A DNA stretch of 34,015 bases, taken from Candidatus Sumerlaeia bacterium (GTDB lineage Bacteria; Sumerlaeota; Sumerlaeia; JADFCW01). How positions within the stretch are numbered: position 1 is the first letter of the stretch; each line of letters opens with the position of its first letter. The position numbers and the translations under genes are program-made. The notes below the pieces were generated by a model. The model was not told where the DNA came from. It made no database searches and worked only from the letters and a program-made list of their open reading frames with translations. The stretch is from assembly GCA_026415575.1 (NCBI GenBank), contig JAOAGV010000046.1, positions 1-34,015 on the forward strand, given 5' to 3'. Positions 16,954 through 25,220 of this stretch are shown here, in pieces.

Positions 16954-18234
16954 TTATTTCGCGAACCGCAGCTGCGCCACGTGCAACTGGCGCGTCCAGT
17001 CCCGCGTGTCCAGCGCATCGAAACAAATCGCGTCGCCCGTGCGATTCCAGCGCGGATGCAGATCGCACCGCAAATCGCCGCTGAGATATTCCTTCATGGG
17101 AAAGGAACCCAGCACCATTCCCGTGCCGCGCCCCAGATGAAACAACATCAGCGACTTGGTTCCCGCCTTCGAGTTGTTCCGGTCGTTGGCAATCCACTGT
17201 TCGTCGGGAGAGAAAGTCGGGTGTCCGTCGCCCGAGAGGAATCCCTCGCCAATCACCTGATAGTCCTTCCGGCCGTCGGTGAAAAGAACATGCTGTTTGC
17301 CGCCGGTGCCGGCCAGATCGAACGTGGCAAGGATTTGGCGGCTGTTTTTCCACTCGAAGTGTGAGACGCTTTTTCCGAAGGCGATGACCTCGCGCAAGTC
17401 CGATCCGTCCAGATTGCACGTGAACATGGCCGACTGCAATTGCGGCTTGTCTTTTCCCTCCCAGCAGCGCGCCAGAAAGAAAAAGCGCGTGTCGTCCTTG
17501 TTGAACACGGTGTGGTTGAACCACATGTGCCGCTCGCGCAACTCCGGATGGGCACCAACCAAACGCCGGTACACTTCGCCGATCGAGACGACCAGTTTCG
17601 CCTCGCCGGTTTGCAGGTCCATCAGGAACACGCCGTCGTTGTCCGGGTGCGCCACGTCGGGATTGGGGTCCTTCGTGCCAACGTAGCCGACCACCGGACG
17701 CAGCCGCGTTAGGCGGCCGTAGGTTAGACTGAGCGCATAGCGGCCGTTGTGGCTGACTGCGCTGACAGCGCGCGCGAGCCACCGCCGCTGTCCGCTGTTG
17801 ACATCCAGAACCACCCCGACCACGTCGCCGTCTTTGCGGTCATTGAAAATGATTTCGCGGTCGGGGGCAAGCGGATTCCAGTGCAGCATGGCGCCCTGCT
17901 GGAAATTCCACGCGCGCGTTTCGCCCACCTTCGTGAACGCGCCGGTTTTGGCATCCACAAGGCCGATGGCCGCCGCTTCGTCCGGCCGCGGCAGATGATC
18001 TTGAAATTCGCTTTCGAGACAAACCAGATGCGTCTGCGACTGATTCCATGGCGTGATGCCGTAGTAGCCGAAGAAATGATGCCGGGGCCCGGACGTCAAA
18101 CACCGGATGGTGACAGCGGGGTTTTCATTCGGCGCGGCAAAGGCCCACACGCCGCTGCCGCTGAGCAATGTGACAAAGACCGTGCCAATCAAAGCCCATA
18201 CCCGACTCTTGCGGAATCTGGTTCGCATCTCCAT
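16954..18234 (-). CDS. Secreted beta-propeller protein, TolB/oligogalacturonate-lyase-like (426 aa)
   Basis: ATG 18234 has GGAG 7 bases upstream on the minus strand. A second ATG two codons later is less well placed. Residues 1-34 form a signal peptide with a basic start (RTRFRKSR) and hydrophobic core. The mature protein consists of repeated propeller blades: QTHLVCLESEFQDHLPRP, IGLVDAKTGAFTKVGETRAW, REIIFNDRKDGDVVGVVLD, VFLMDLQTGEAKLVVSIG, MFTCNLDGSDLREVI, GDGHPTFSPDEQWIANDR and DLHPRWNRTGDAICFDALD. It is paralogous to the plus-strand gene at 8145 (see there). It contains DGHPTFSPD and several His residues that could bind a metal, but lyase catalysis is not shown. It lies upstream of addB on the same strand with a 101-bp gap; a shared function is not obvious. 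Confidence 0.82.
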   Translation of the reverse strand: MEMRTRFRKSRVWALIGTVFVTLLSGSGVWAFAAPNENPAVTIRCLTSGPRHHFFGYYGITPWNQSQTHLVCLESEFQDHLPRPDEAAAIGLVDAKTGAFTKVGETRAWNFQQGAMLHWNPLAPDREIIFNDRKDGDVVGVVLDVNSGQRRWLARAVSAVSHNGRYALSLTYGRLTRLRPVVGYVGTKDPNPDVAHPDNDGVFLMDLQTGEAKLVVSIGEVYRRLVGAHPELRERHMWFNHTVFNKDDTRFFFLARCWEGKDKPQLQSAMFTCNLDGSDLREVIAFGKSVSHFEWKNSRQILATFDLAGTGGKQHVLFTDGRKDYQVIGEGFLSGDGHPTFSPDEQWIANDRNNSKAGTKSLMLFHLGRGTGMVLGSFPMKEYLSGDLRCDLHPRWNRTGDAICFDALDTRDWTRQLHVAQLRFAK

Positions 18235-18566
18235 CCCGCAGCTCCACGCGAGGCGCGTTATCCTCTATGTTGGTTTTGATGAAGACTGCTTGCAGGCAAA
18301 ACTATGGTCTGCCGTATGCTCATCCCGCTTCGGCGGGGGGACCATGCGGCACGCAAAAAAACTCTTGCTCGTAGAACTAACTGGAACATCCGGCAACCTG
18401 AAGGTTGCACAACGTGCGGAAAAATTTCCGCACTCCTGCGAAAATCGGGCTCAAGGCTTTTTTCTCGTTGTCGGACGGATCGGTCGGATTCGACCGATCC
18501 GTCCGATTTCCCATCCCTCAACCCTGTGATTTATTTCCCCTAACGTTTTGCCTCACTTCGCTGCGC
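18235..18566. other. Intergenic region downstream of ilvC
   Basis: About 330 bases. Its main content is a perfect 16-bp hairpin (18471-18506, listed separately). The rest includes a degenerate C/G-rich stretch near 18323-18345 (CATCCCGCTTCGGCGGGGGG) that can also fold. No gene is supported. The promoter of the propeller gene should lie in 18235-18350 on the minus strand; I cannot name its hexamers. Confidence 0.4.
18471..18506 (-). terminator. Perfect 16-bp hairpin after ilvC
   Basis: TCGGACGGATCGGTCG, loop GATT, then its exact reverse complement. It lies 60 bp beyond the ilvC stop codon and is the strongest stem in the area. On the minus strand it is followed by CAACGAGAAAAAAG, not by a T-run, so it is either a U-less terminator/3'-end stabiliser or a REP-like repeat. 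The related sequence GTCGGACATATCGGAC upstream of ilvC (19586-19601) supports the repeat view. Confidence 0.45.
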
Positions 18567-19562
18567 CTATTTTTTCAGCCACGACATCATCTTGCGCAGC
18601 TCTTTGCCGACCTGCTCGATTTTGTGTTCGGCGGCGCGGCGGCGCAGGGCTTTGAAAACGGGCGTTCCGGCCTGGTTTTCCAGAATCCACTCGCGGGCGA
18701 AGCGGCCCGTCTGAATTTCTTCGAGAATGCGCTTCATTTCCGCGCGAACCTGCTCGTTGATCAGGCGCGGGCCGCGGGTCAAGTCGCCGTATTCGGCGGT
18801 GTTGCTGACGGAAGCCCGCATGCCCGACAGCCCACCTTCGATCATCAGGTCCACGATGAGTTTCAGCTCATGCATGCATTCGAAATAGGCGATTTCCGGC
18901 TGGTAGCCGGCGTTGACCAGAGTCTCGAAACCGGCAACAACCAGTTCGGTCACGCCGCCGCACAACACACACTGCTCGCCGAACAGATCGGTTTCGGTCT
19001 CTTCGCGGAAGGTCGTTTCGATGACGCCGGCGCGTGTGGCGCCGATGGCTTTTGCATGAGCGAGTGCCAGTTGTTTGGCCTGCTCGGTGGCATCCTGATA
19101 GACGGCAATCAGCGCGGGCACGCCGCCGCCCTCGGTGAAGACGCGCCTCACCAGACGACCGGGGCCTTTGGGAGCCACCATATACACGTCCACGTCGGCG
19201 GGCGGGACGATCTGGCCGAAATGAATGTTGAAGCCGTGCGAGAAGACGAGCGCCTTGCCCTTGGTCATGAACCGTTCGATCTCGCTCTTATAGACGCGCG
19301 GCTGAAGTTCGTCGGGAACAAGAATCTGGATAATGTCGGCCTGTTCCGCTGCGGCGGCCGCCGACACGGGCTCGAACTTGGCCTGCTTGGCCGCGTCGTA
19401 GTTGGGCGTGCCGGGCAGCTCGGCCACAAGAACCTTGATGCCGCTGTCGCGCATGTTTTGCGCCTGCGCATGGCCCTGGCTGCCGAAGCCCACGATGGCC
19501 ACCGTGCGGTTCTTCAACACCGAGAGATCGGCGTTTTGATCGTAATACACTTTCGCTGGCAT
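18567..19562 (-). CDS. ilvC: Ketol-acid reductoisomerase, class I (331 aa)
   Basis: Second enzyme of valine/isoleucine synthesis: isomerises and reduces acetolactate or acetohydroxybutyrate. The start at 19562 ([14 protein letters not shown]) is preferred over an ATG six codons upstream because AAAGGAG lies 8 bases before it. The Rossmann fingerprint [17 protein letters not shown] is at residues 25-41. [17 protein letters not shown], the Mg-binding [16 protein letters not shown], and [13 protein letters not shown] with [10 protein letters not shown] are all present. The length fits class I. The cofactor loop is odd: where most family members have GLRxGSxS, this protein reads AELPGTPN, lacking the Arg and Ser that hold the NADPH phosphate. 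It is the last gene of the ilvB-ilvN-ilvC run. Confidence 0.97.
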   Translation of the reverse strand: MPAKVYYDQNADLSVLKNRTVAIVGFGSQGHAQAQNMRDSGIKVLVAELPGTPNYDAAKQAKFEPVSAAAAAEQADIIQILVPDELQPRVYKSEIERFMTKGKALVFSHGFNIHFGQIVPPADVDVYMVAPKGPGRLVRRVFTEGGGVPALIAVYQDATEQAKQLALAHAKAIGATRAGVIETTFREETETDLFGEQCVLCGGVTELVVAGFETLVNAGYQPEIAYFECMHELKLIVDLMIEGGLSGMRASVSNTAEYGDLTRGPRLINEQVRAEMKRILEEIQTGRFAREWILENQAGTPVFKALRRRAAEHKIEQVGKELRKMMSWLKK

Positions 19563-19650
19563 AAGCGAGGCTCCTTTCAAATTAAGTCGGACATATCGGA
19601 CTGGTTGGAATGTTTCAACGGGTCTGACCCGTCTGAAATTCTTTTCGGTT
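19563..19650 (-). other. ilvN-ilvC gap with small hairpin
   Basis: The 88-bp gap holds ACGGGT-CTG-ACCCGT (19618-19632), a perfect 6-bp hairpin, and GTCGGACATATCGGAC (19586-19601), which resembles one arm of the hairpin downstream of ilvC. Neither has a T-run, so ilvC may still be co-transcribed with ilvBN. Confidence 0.35.
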
Positions 19651-20124
19651 TCAACCCCTTAAGATCGCCACACGGCCCGTGCGCACCAGTTCGCGGATGC
19701 CGAACGACCGCATCAGTTCGATCAGCGCCTCGACCTTGCGCGCGTCGCCGACCACCTCGACCGTGAGTGTCTTGAGGTCCACGTCAATGATACGGGCGCG
19801 GAATACATTCACCAGCTGAATGATGTCCGCCCGCGTTGCCGCCGTGCACGCCACCTTGATCAGCACCAGTTCGCGCTCGACGTGTTCTTCGGCGGTCATA
19901 TCAATGACTTTGATCACGTCAATCAGTTTGTTCAACTGCTTGGTGATCTGCTCGATGATGCGGTCGTCGCCGCGGCAGACAATGGTCATCCGCGAAACGT
20001 TGGCGTCCTGAGTCGGCGCCACGCACAGCGTGTCAATGTTGTATCCCCGGCCGCTGAACAGGCCGGCAACGCGCGACAGCACGCCGGACTTGTTTTCCAC
20101 CAGACACGAGATGACATGCTCCAT
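19651..20124 (-). CDS. ilvN: Acetolactate synthase small (regulatory) subunit (157 aa)
   Basis: Regulatory subunit that binds the IlvB catalytic subunit and confers valine feedback inhibition. An N-terminal ACT domain is seen in [36 protein letters not shown] (about 3-38), and the second domain runs through ERELVLIKV to [24 protein letters not shown]. The length is typical of the IlvN/IlvH type (about 160). The ilvB stop and the ilvN start are separated by one base (TGAGATG on the minus strand), which indicates translational coupling. Confidence 0.96.
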   Translation of the reverse strand: MEHVISCLVENKSGVLSRVAGLFSGRGYNIDTLCVAPTQDANVSRMTIVCRGDDRIIEQITKQLNKLIDVIKVIDMTAEEHVERELVLIKVACTAATRADIIQLVNVFRARIIDVDLKTLTVEVVGDARKVEALIELMRSFGIRELVRTGRVAILRG

Positions 20125-20125
20125 C

Positions 20126-21859
20126 TCAGGTCAGACCTCCAATCATTTGCTTGACGCTGGCGCCGGCCGGAATCATCGGGAAAACGTTTTCCTCGCGTGT
20201 GACGAGGAATTCGAGAAACACCGGCCGCCGCGCCTTGATTGCCCACTCGATGGCCGGCACCACATCTTCCTTCCGGGTGATGCGGCGGCCCAAAGCGCCG
20301 TAGGCCTCCGCCAGCTTGACAAAATCCGGCACATACGGCGGCACGTCGTCGGGAAGCCCGTCGGTCGGCCGGCCCTTCTCGTCCATCGGCCGTCCCAAGT
20401 CCACCGCCGAGTAGTTGCGCCCGTAGAACATCTCCTGCCACTGCCGCACCATCCCCAGATAGCGGTTGTTGAGGATGCAGACAATGACCGGCAGATTGTT
20501 GAGGACCGCCGTGGCGGTCTCCTGAATATTCATCTGAATGCTGCCGTCGCCGGCTATGTCTATGACAATTTTGTCGGGATGGGCCACCTGCGCGCCGATT
20601 GCTGCCGGGAACCCATAGCCCATGGTTCCCAACCCGCCCGACGAGACAAACGTGCGCGGCTTGGTGTATAAGTAGTAGTGCGCCGCCCACATCTGATTCT
20701 GCCCGACCTCGGTCGTGATGATCGCCTCGCCCTTGGTCACCTCGTAGATTTTCTCGACGACAAACTGCGGCCGCAGCTCGTCGTCCTTCTTATACCGCAG
20801 CGGATACTGTTTTTTCCACTCCGCAACCTGCGCCAGCCACTCCGAATGTTTCTTCGGCTTGATGACCTCCAGCAATTGCGTCAGCACGCGCTTGCAATCG
20901 CCGACGATCGGAACGGTGACCGGCACGTTCTTCGAGATCGAGGTCGGATCAATGTCAATATGGATGATGTTGGCGCGGCAGTTCGGCGCGAACTCGGCCA
21001 GCTTGCCCGTGACGCGGTCGTCGAATCGCGCACCCACCGCAATCAGACAGTCGCATTCGTGCATGGCATGGTTGGCATACTGCGTGCCGTGCATGCCGAG
21101 CATGTGCAGCGAAAGCGGATGCGTTTCGGGAAAGCTGCCCAGTCCCAGAAGCGTGGTCGTTACGGGGATTTCGCAGCGCTCGGCCAGAGCCAGCACTTCC
21201 TCGTGGGCCAGCGCGCGCACCACACCGCCGCCGCAATACAGAAGCGGGCGCGTGGCTTTCTCGATGACCTCGGCCGCCCGCTTGATCTGCCGCGGATTGC
21301 CCTCATAGGTCGGCTTGTAGGTGGTCATCTCGATTTTCTTCGGATAGGAGTAATCTTTGAGGACCGCCTGCTGAACGTCTTTGGGCAGATCAATGAGCAC
21401 CGGGCCGGGACGTCCGCTGTTGGCAATGTAAAACGCCTCTTTGAGCACGCGCGGCAATTCCGCCACCGTCTTGACCAGATAATTGTGCTTGGTCACCGGA
21501 CGGCTGATCCCCGACGTATCCGCCTCCTGAAAGGCGTCGTTGCCGATCACTGCCGTCGGCACCTGGCCGGAAATGCACACCATCGGCACCGAATCCATGT
21601 AGGCCGTGGCCAAACCGGTGATCGTGTTGGTGGCTCCGGGGCCGGAGGTCACCAGCACGACGCCGGGTTTGCCGGTTGTGCGGGCATAGCCGTCGGCCAT
21701 GTGAGTTGCGCCTTGTTCGTGGCGCGTGAGAATGAAGCGGACCTTTTTGCTCCGGTTGATCTGGTCGAAGATGTCGAGAACGGCCCCGCCCGGATAGCCG
21801 AAGACCACCTCGACGCCCTCGCGTTCCAACGCATCTACAACGATTTGAGCACCACGCAT
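20126..21859 (-). CDS. ilvB: Acetolactate synthase large (catalytic) subunit (577 aa)
   Basis: Thiamine-diphosphate enzyme forming acetolactate from pyruvate. ATG 21859 ([27 protein letters not shown]) is the family start. The open frame continues upstream but without homology. Visible are the catalytic Glu in [15 protein letters not shown], the FAD/quinone-binding middle domain ([15 protein letters not shown]), and the C-terminal TPP motif [11 protein letters not shown] ending in [15 protein letters not shown]. The length is normal for the family (about 570). A weak AGGTGA is about 13 bases before the start. First gene of ilvB-ilvN-ilvC, divergent from the 22155 gene. Confidence 0.97.
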   Translation of the reverse strand: MRGAQIVVDALEREGVEVVFGYPGGAVLDIFDQINRSKKVRFILTRHEQGATHMADGYARTTGKPGVVLVTSGPGATNTITGLATAYMDSVPMVCISGQVPTAVIGNDAFQEADTSGISRPVTKHNYLVKTVAELPRVLKEAFYIANSGRPGPVLIDLPKDVQQAVLKDYSYPKKIEMTTYKPTYEGNPRQIKRAAEVIEKATRPLLYCGGGVVRALAHEEVLALAERCEIPVTTTLLGLGSFPETHPLSLHMLGMHGTQYANHAMHECDCLIAVGARFDDRVTGKLAEFAPNCRANIIHIDIDPTSISKNVPVTVPIVGDCKRVLTQLLEVIKPKKHSEWLAQVAEWKKQYPLRYKKDDELRPQFVVEKIYEVTKGEAIITTEVGQNQMWAAHYYLYTKPRTFVSSGGLGTMGYGFPAAIGAQVAHPDKIVIDIAGDGSIQMNIQETATAVLNNLPVIVCILNNRYLGMVRQWQEMFYGRNYSAVDLGRPMDEKGRPTDGLPDDVPPYVPDFVKLAEAYGALGRRITRKEDVVPAIEWAIKARRPVFLEFLVTREENVFPMIPAGASVKQMIGGLT

Positions 21860-22154
21860 AAGAGTTTTTATTTCACCTGCCTTCCCAATGTATGAAATTC
21901 TATATTTATGGGCGCATTGGCCCGATAGCAAGCAGTTTTTTGATCCAACCGCCCCGCGCGAGGGGTAGGAATTTTGTTTGACAGACCTGGCCTGTGAAGC
22001 TAGAAGCCCGACTGTTTGGGCTGTTTCAAGCCTCAAAAGGTATCTGTTTTCCCATAACGGATACCGAAGCGATCACCAATCCAGAATCCGGCGCAATCCT
22101 GGGGAGACGGGAAAGACAGATTCTTTTCTTGGCCGGAGAGGCAGGTTCGGTGGA
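21860..22154. promoter_or_regulatory. Divergent intergenic region (ilvB / 3-hydroxyacyl-CoA dehydrogenase)
   Basis: About 295 bases that must hold the promoter of the ilvBNC operon (minus) and of the gene at 22155 (plus). A good sigma70-like promoter exists for the plus side (21978-22006, listed separately). For ilvB the best minus-strand guess is TTGCTA, 17 bases, TAAATA (about 21901-21929), which is weak. I saw no leader-peptide run of branched-chain codons and no T-box. Confidence 0.4.
21978..22006 (+). promoter_or_regulatory. Candidate sigma70-type promoter for the 22155 gene
   Basis: TTGACA (21978-21983, perfect -35) followed after exactly 17 bases by TAGAAG (22001-22006, four of six -10 positions). 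The start codon of the next gene is about 150 bases downstream, so the transcript would have a long leader. Confidence 0.45.
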
Positions 22155-23030
22155 ATGATCCGAGAGGTTGGTGTAGTAGGTGCCGGCGAAACCGGACGCG
22201 GCATCGTGCAAAGTGCAGCCAGCGCAGGCATCAATGTCGTGTTTTGCGAAACGTCCGAGGAGCGGGTGGCCGAGGCCATCGCCGCCATCACCGCGGTCCT
22301 CGACCAGGAAATCGAGCGGTGGGGATTGACCAAGACAGAAAAGACGGTGATCCTGTCGCGCATTCGCGGGGTAACCAGTTTCGAGGACCTCAAGAGCGCG
22401 CTGATGGTCATCGAGGCGGTCCATGACGACTGGCCGCTAAAGAGCAAGGTGTTCACAGCGCTGGACCGTGTCCTGCCGCCGGAAACCATCCTCGTAACGA
22501 ACACCTCGTCGCTTTCGATCACGCAGCTGGCCGCACAAACCCACCGGCCCGACCGCGTTGTGGGTATGCACTTTTTGCTGCCGGTGCCGAAGCGACCGCT
22601 GGTCGAGGTGGTGCGGGGGTTGCGTACGTCCGACGAAACGGTGCGGCGCGCCAAAGAGTTTGCCGCCGACATCAGCAAAACGGCCATCGAGGTGTTCGAG
22701 TATCCGGGATTTGTCACCACGCGCTTGATCCTGCCGCTGCTCAACGAGGCGATGCATGTGGTCATGGAAGGCGTGGCGTCGGCGGCCGATGTGGACACAG
22801 CCATGACGCTGGGGTATAATTTTCCGACCGGACCGCTGGAACTGGCCGACCGGATCGGGCTGGACGAGGTTCTGTTGTGGATGGAGCAGTTGTTCCGCGA
22901 GTTGGGCGACTTGAAATACCGGCCGTGTCCGCTGCTGCGCAAGATGGTGCGGGCCGGACACTTGGGCGTGAAAACAGGGCGCGGGTTTTTTGCCTATGAC
23001 GAACGGGGAAAGAAAAAGAAGGAATCGTGA
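22155..23030 (+). CDS. 3-hydroxyacyl-CoA (3-hydroxybutyryl-CoA) dehydrogenase homologue (291 aa)
   Basis: NAD-dependent oxidation of 3-hydroxyacyl-CoA, or the reverse in butyrate-type fermentation. ATG 22155 begins IREVGVVGAGETGRGIVQSAA with the Rossmann GxGxxG. NTSSLSIT holds the conserved Ser, GMHFLLPVP the catalytic His, and LVEVVRG the partner Glu. The C-terminal dimer domain has GYNFPTGPLELADRIGLD and LGVKTGRGFFAY. The length (291) is right for the short Hbd type. Two strongly conserved positions differ: HFFNP is HFLLP here, and the active-site Asn of GFVxNR is Thr189 (GFVTTR). Activity could therefore be altered. A GAGGCAGG stretch lies about 10 bases upstream. ackA follows 117 bp later on the same strand. 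Confidence 0.9.
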   Translation: MIREVGVVGAGETGRGIVQSAASAGINVVFCETSEERVAEAIAAITAVLDQEIERWGLTKTEKTVILSRIRGVTSFEDLKSALMVIEAVHDDWPLKSKVFTALDRVLPPETILVTNTSSLSITQLAAQTHRPDRVVGMHFLLPVPKRPLVEVVRGLRTSDETVRRAKEFAADISKTAIEVFEYPGFVTTRLILPLLNEAMHVVMEGVASAADVDTAMTLGYNFPTGPLELADRIGLDEVLLWMEQLFRELGDLKYRPCPLLRKMVRAGHLGVKTGRGFFAYDERGKKKKES

Positions 23031-23147
23031 GCGGCTGCGACCGACGACTTTCCCGCTTCCCACAGACCATCGCGTCCATGTCGCCCCCCCGTTCACATTG
23101 TGCGCGTCGCCGGCCGCCCTGACTAATCGAAACGGAGTCTTTGCATT

Positions 23148-24374
23148 ATGCTGGTCCTCGTGCTGAATTGCGGAAGCTCTTCGGTAAAGTTTCAATTGAT
23201 CCAGACCTCGCCCGAAGACATCGAAGCCGGGACGGAAAAGAAACTGGCCCGTGGCAACATCGAGAAGATCGGAATGACCACGGCCATCGTGTCCTTTCAG
23301 GCTGAGGGAAAACCGGCGGTCAAGGAAACACCGGTCATCCTCGAACACCGTGTGGCCATCGAACGCGTCCTGACGCTGCTGACCGACCCGCAAGTGGGAA
23401 TTTTGAAAAGCCGCAGCGAGATTGGCGCCGTGGGCCACCGCGTGGTGCACGGCGGCGAGAAATTCTCGAAATCGCAGGTGATTACCGGGGAAGTCTATCG
23501 CCAGATTGTCGAGTGCTGCGAACTGGCGCCCCTGCATAATCCCCACAATGTCCGCGGCTATGAAATCGCCCATGAGCTCCTGCCCGACGTCCCCCATGTG
23601 GCCGTGTTCGACACGGCGTTTCACCAAACCATGCCTGAGTATGCCTATATTTACGGTCTGCCGATGGTGGTCTATCGTCGGCACGGCATCCGGCGCTATG
23701 GGTTCCATGGCACTTCGCACCGTTATCTGACGTGGCGGATGCAGAAGTTGCTCAACAAACCGGCCTCTGAGTTCAACCTGATTACCTGCCATCTGGGCAA
23801 CGGTTGCAGCATCACCGCCGTCGAGCGGGGAAAATCGGTGGACACCTCGATGGGCTTCACGCCCCTCGAAGGCCTGATCATGGGCACGCGGTCGGGCGAC
23901 CTCGATCCGGCGGTGGTCCTCCATATCATGGCCAAAGAGGAACTGACGCTGCACGAAGCCAACACGATGCTGAACAAGCACAGCGGCCTGATTGGCGTGT
24001 CGGGCATTTCGAACGACATGCGGGAACTGGTCAAGGAATATGAGAAAGGCAACAAGGCCGCCCGTCTGGCCATAGACCTGTTTTGCTACCGGCTGAAAAA
24101 ATACATCGCGGCCTATTTTGGCGTGCTGAACGGCGCCGATGCGCTGGCGTTCACAGGCGGGATCGGCGAAAACTCTCCGCTCATCCGCACTCTCTCGTGC
24201 GCGGGCCTTGAATGTCTCGGTATCAAAATAGACCCCGAACGAAACGAAGAACTCAACCGGCGCGAAGGCTGCATCTCATCTGATGACGCGAAAGTCGGCG
24301 TCTATATTGTTCCGACCGACGAAGAAATGATGATTGCCCGCGATACCGTTCACGCCGTGGCAGGAAAGCTGTAA
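23148..24374 (+). CDS. ackA: Acetate kinase (408 aa)
   Basis: Makes ATP and acetate from acetyl phosphate and ADP. All signature segments are present: LNCGSSSVKFQL (Asn7), GHRVVHGG (substrate Arg), FDTAFHQTMP, YGFHGTSHRY (catalytic His), HLGNGCSI, MGTRSGDLDP (catalytic Arg), FTGGIGENS and TDEEMMIARDT (metal Glu). The length is typical. ACGGAG lies about 10 bases before ATG 23148. No phosphotransacetylase gene is next to it. The plus-strand neighbour upstream is an acyl-CoA enzyme, so a role in fermentative acyl-CoA use is a reasonable guess. Confidence 0.97.
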   Translation: MLVLVLNCGSSSVKFQLIQTSPEDIEAGTEKKLARGNIEKIGMTTAIVSFQAEGKPAVKETPVILEHRVAIERVLTLLTDPQVGILKSRSEIGAVGHRVVHGGEKFSKSQVITGEVYRQIVECCELAPLHNPHNVRGYEIAHELLPDVPHVAVFDTAFHQTMPEYAYIYGLPMVVYRRHGIRRYGFHGTSHRYLTWRMQKLLNKPASEFNLITCHLGNGCSITAVERGKSVDTSMGFTPLEGLIMGTRSGDLDPAVVLHIMAKEELTLHEANTMLNKHSGLIGVSGISNDMRELVKEYEKGNKAARLAIDLFCYRLKKYIAAYFGVLNGADALAFTGGIGENSPLIRTLSCAGLECLGIKIDPERNEELNRREGCISSDDAKVGVYIVPTDEEMMIARDTVHAVAGKL

Positions 24375-24378
24375 AAGA

Positions 24379-24420
24379 ATATCGAATGCTGAATGATGAA
24401 CGATGAATGTTGAAGGCTGA
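24379..24420 (+). repeat. GAATGATGAA-type interspersed repeat, copy 2
   Basis: Run of GAATGCTGAATGATGAA, CGATGAATGTTGAA and similar units directly after ackA. It matches the inverted copy in the 23S-5S spacer (494-530). No coding potential and no hairpin. The rest of the 24421-24576 gap holds nothing I can assign. Confidence 0.55.
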
Positions 24421-24576
24421 ACAGAGCACAGAACGGATTAGGTTGATCTGGATTGTGTTAGTTGCAGAGAACTCTTTTTAGCAACCTCCGGAATCTGCAC
24501 AATTTATAGATGCTCTTGACTACAGATGGTCGTGAAGTGACTTTTCCACACCCTACAACTTCAGTTCTTACTCCCC

Positions 24577-25194
24577 ATGTCTTCGATCCTTGTTCTTGCC
24601 ACCCGCAATGCCGGGAAAATTGCTGAGTTTCGGCAGCTGCTGTCCGGACTGGATTTGACGTTTCGCACACTGGCCGATTACCCAGACATCGGCGATATCG
24701 AAGAAGACGGCCGGACGTTTGCCGAGAACGCAGTCAAAAAAGCTGTCTCCGTCGCGCTGGCCACAGGTAAACTGGCACTGGCCGACGACTCCGGCCTCGA
24801 AGTGGATGCCTTGGGCGGACGGCCCGGCATTTACTCCAGCCGCTATGCCCCCACGACGGCCGAACGCAACGCCAAGTTGCTGGAAGAACTAAAAGATGTG
24901 GCCGTTCCGCTTCGCACGGCGCGGTTTGTCTGCGTGGCCGCCTTGGCCGACCCTCACGGGCACGCTGTGGTGCGGACGGGAGTGTGCGAGGGCCGGATTG
25001 CCTTCGAGCCTTCGGGCACCGGCGGCTTCGGCTACGACCCTTTGTTCTTCCTTCCCGAACACAACAAGACGATGGCCTCACTGAGCGACGAGGAAAAAAA
25101 CCGCATTAGCCATCGGGGGAAAGCCATTCGCGCCCTGCGCCCCGTGTTGGAAACCGTGCTGCGGGAGTATGGCGGGCGTATCCCGATCCCGTGA
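24577..25194 (+). CDS. rdgB: Non-canonical purine NTP pyrophosphatase, RdgB/HAM1 family (205 aa)
   Basis: Hydrolyses dITP, ITP and XTP to monophosphates, keeping deaminated purines out of DNA and RNA. Family motifs in order are LATRNAGKIAEFRQLL (substrate and phosphate binding), FAENAVKKA, ALADDSGLEVDALGGRPGIYSSRYA (metal Asp residues), GFGYDPLFFLPE and ISHRGKAI. The length is typical (about 200). The start at ATG 24577 gives the expected N-terminus; upstream there is no strong ribosome binding site. It converges on the minus-strand gene ending at 25221, leaving 26 bp. Confidence 0.96.
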   Translation: MSSILVLATRNAGKIAEFRQLLSGLDLTFRTLADYPDIGDIEEDGRTFAENAVKKAVSVALATGKLALADDSGLEVDALGGRPGIYSSRYAPTTAERNAKLLEELKDVAVPLRTARFVCVAALADPHGHAVVRTGVCEGRIAFEPSGTGGFGYDPLFFLPEHNKTMASLSDEEKNRISHRGKAIRALRPVLETVLREYGGRIPIP

Positions 25195-25220
25195 ATGGAC
25201 TTTTTCCCCGCTCGGCAGAG

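Noticed and set aside
18405-21895. Long plus-strand frames opposite ilvC and ilvB
   Set aside because: ilvC, ilvN and ilvB are certain on the minus strand; the plus frames are shadows.
21860-22154. T-box or leader-peptide attenuator for ilvB
   Set aside because: No T-box core and no short peptide rich in Leu/Ile/Val codons was found.
22437-23981. 514-codon minus-strand frame opposite the dehydrogenase and ackA
   Set aside because: It spans two certain plus-strand genes and their gap; no homology.
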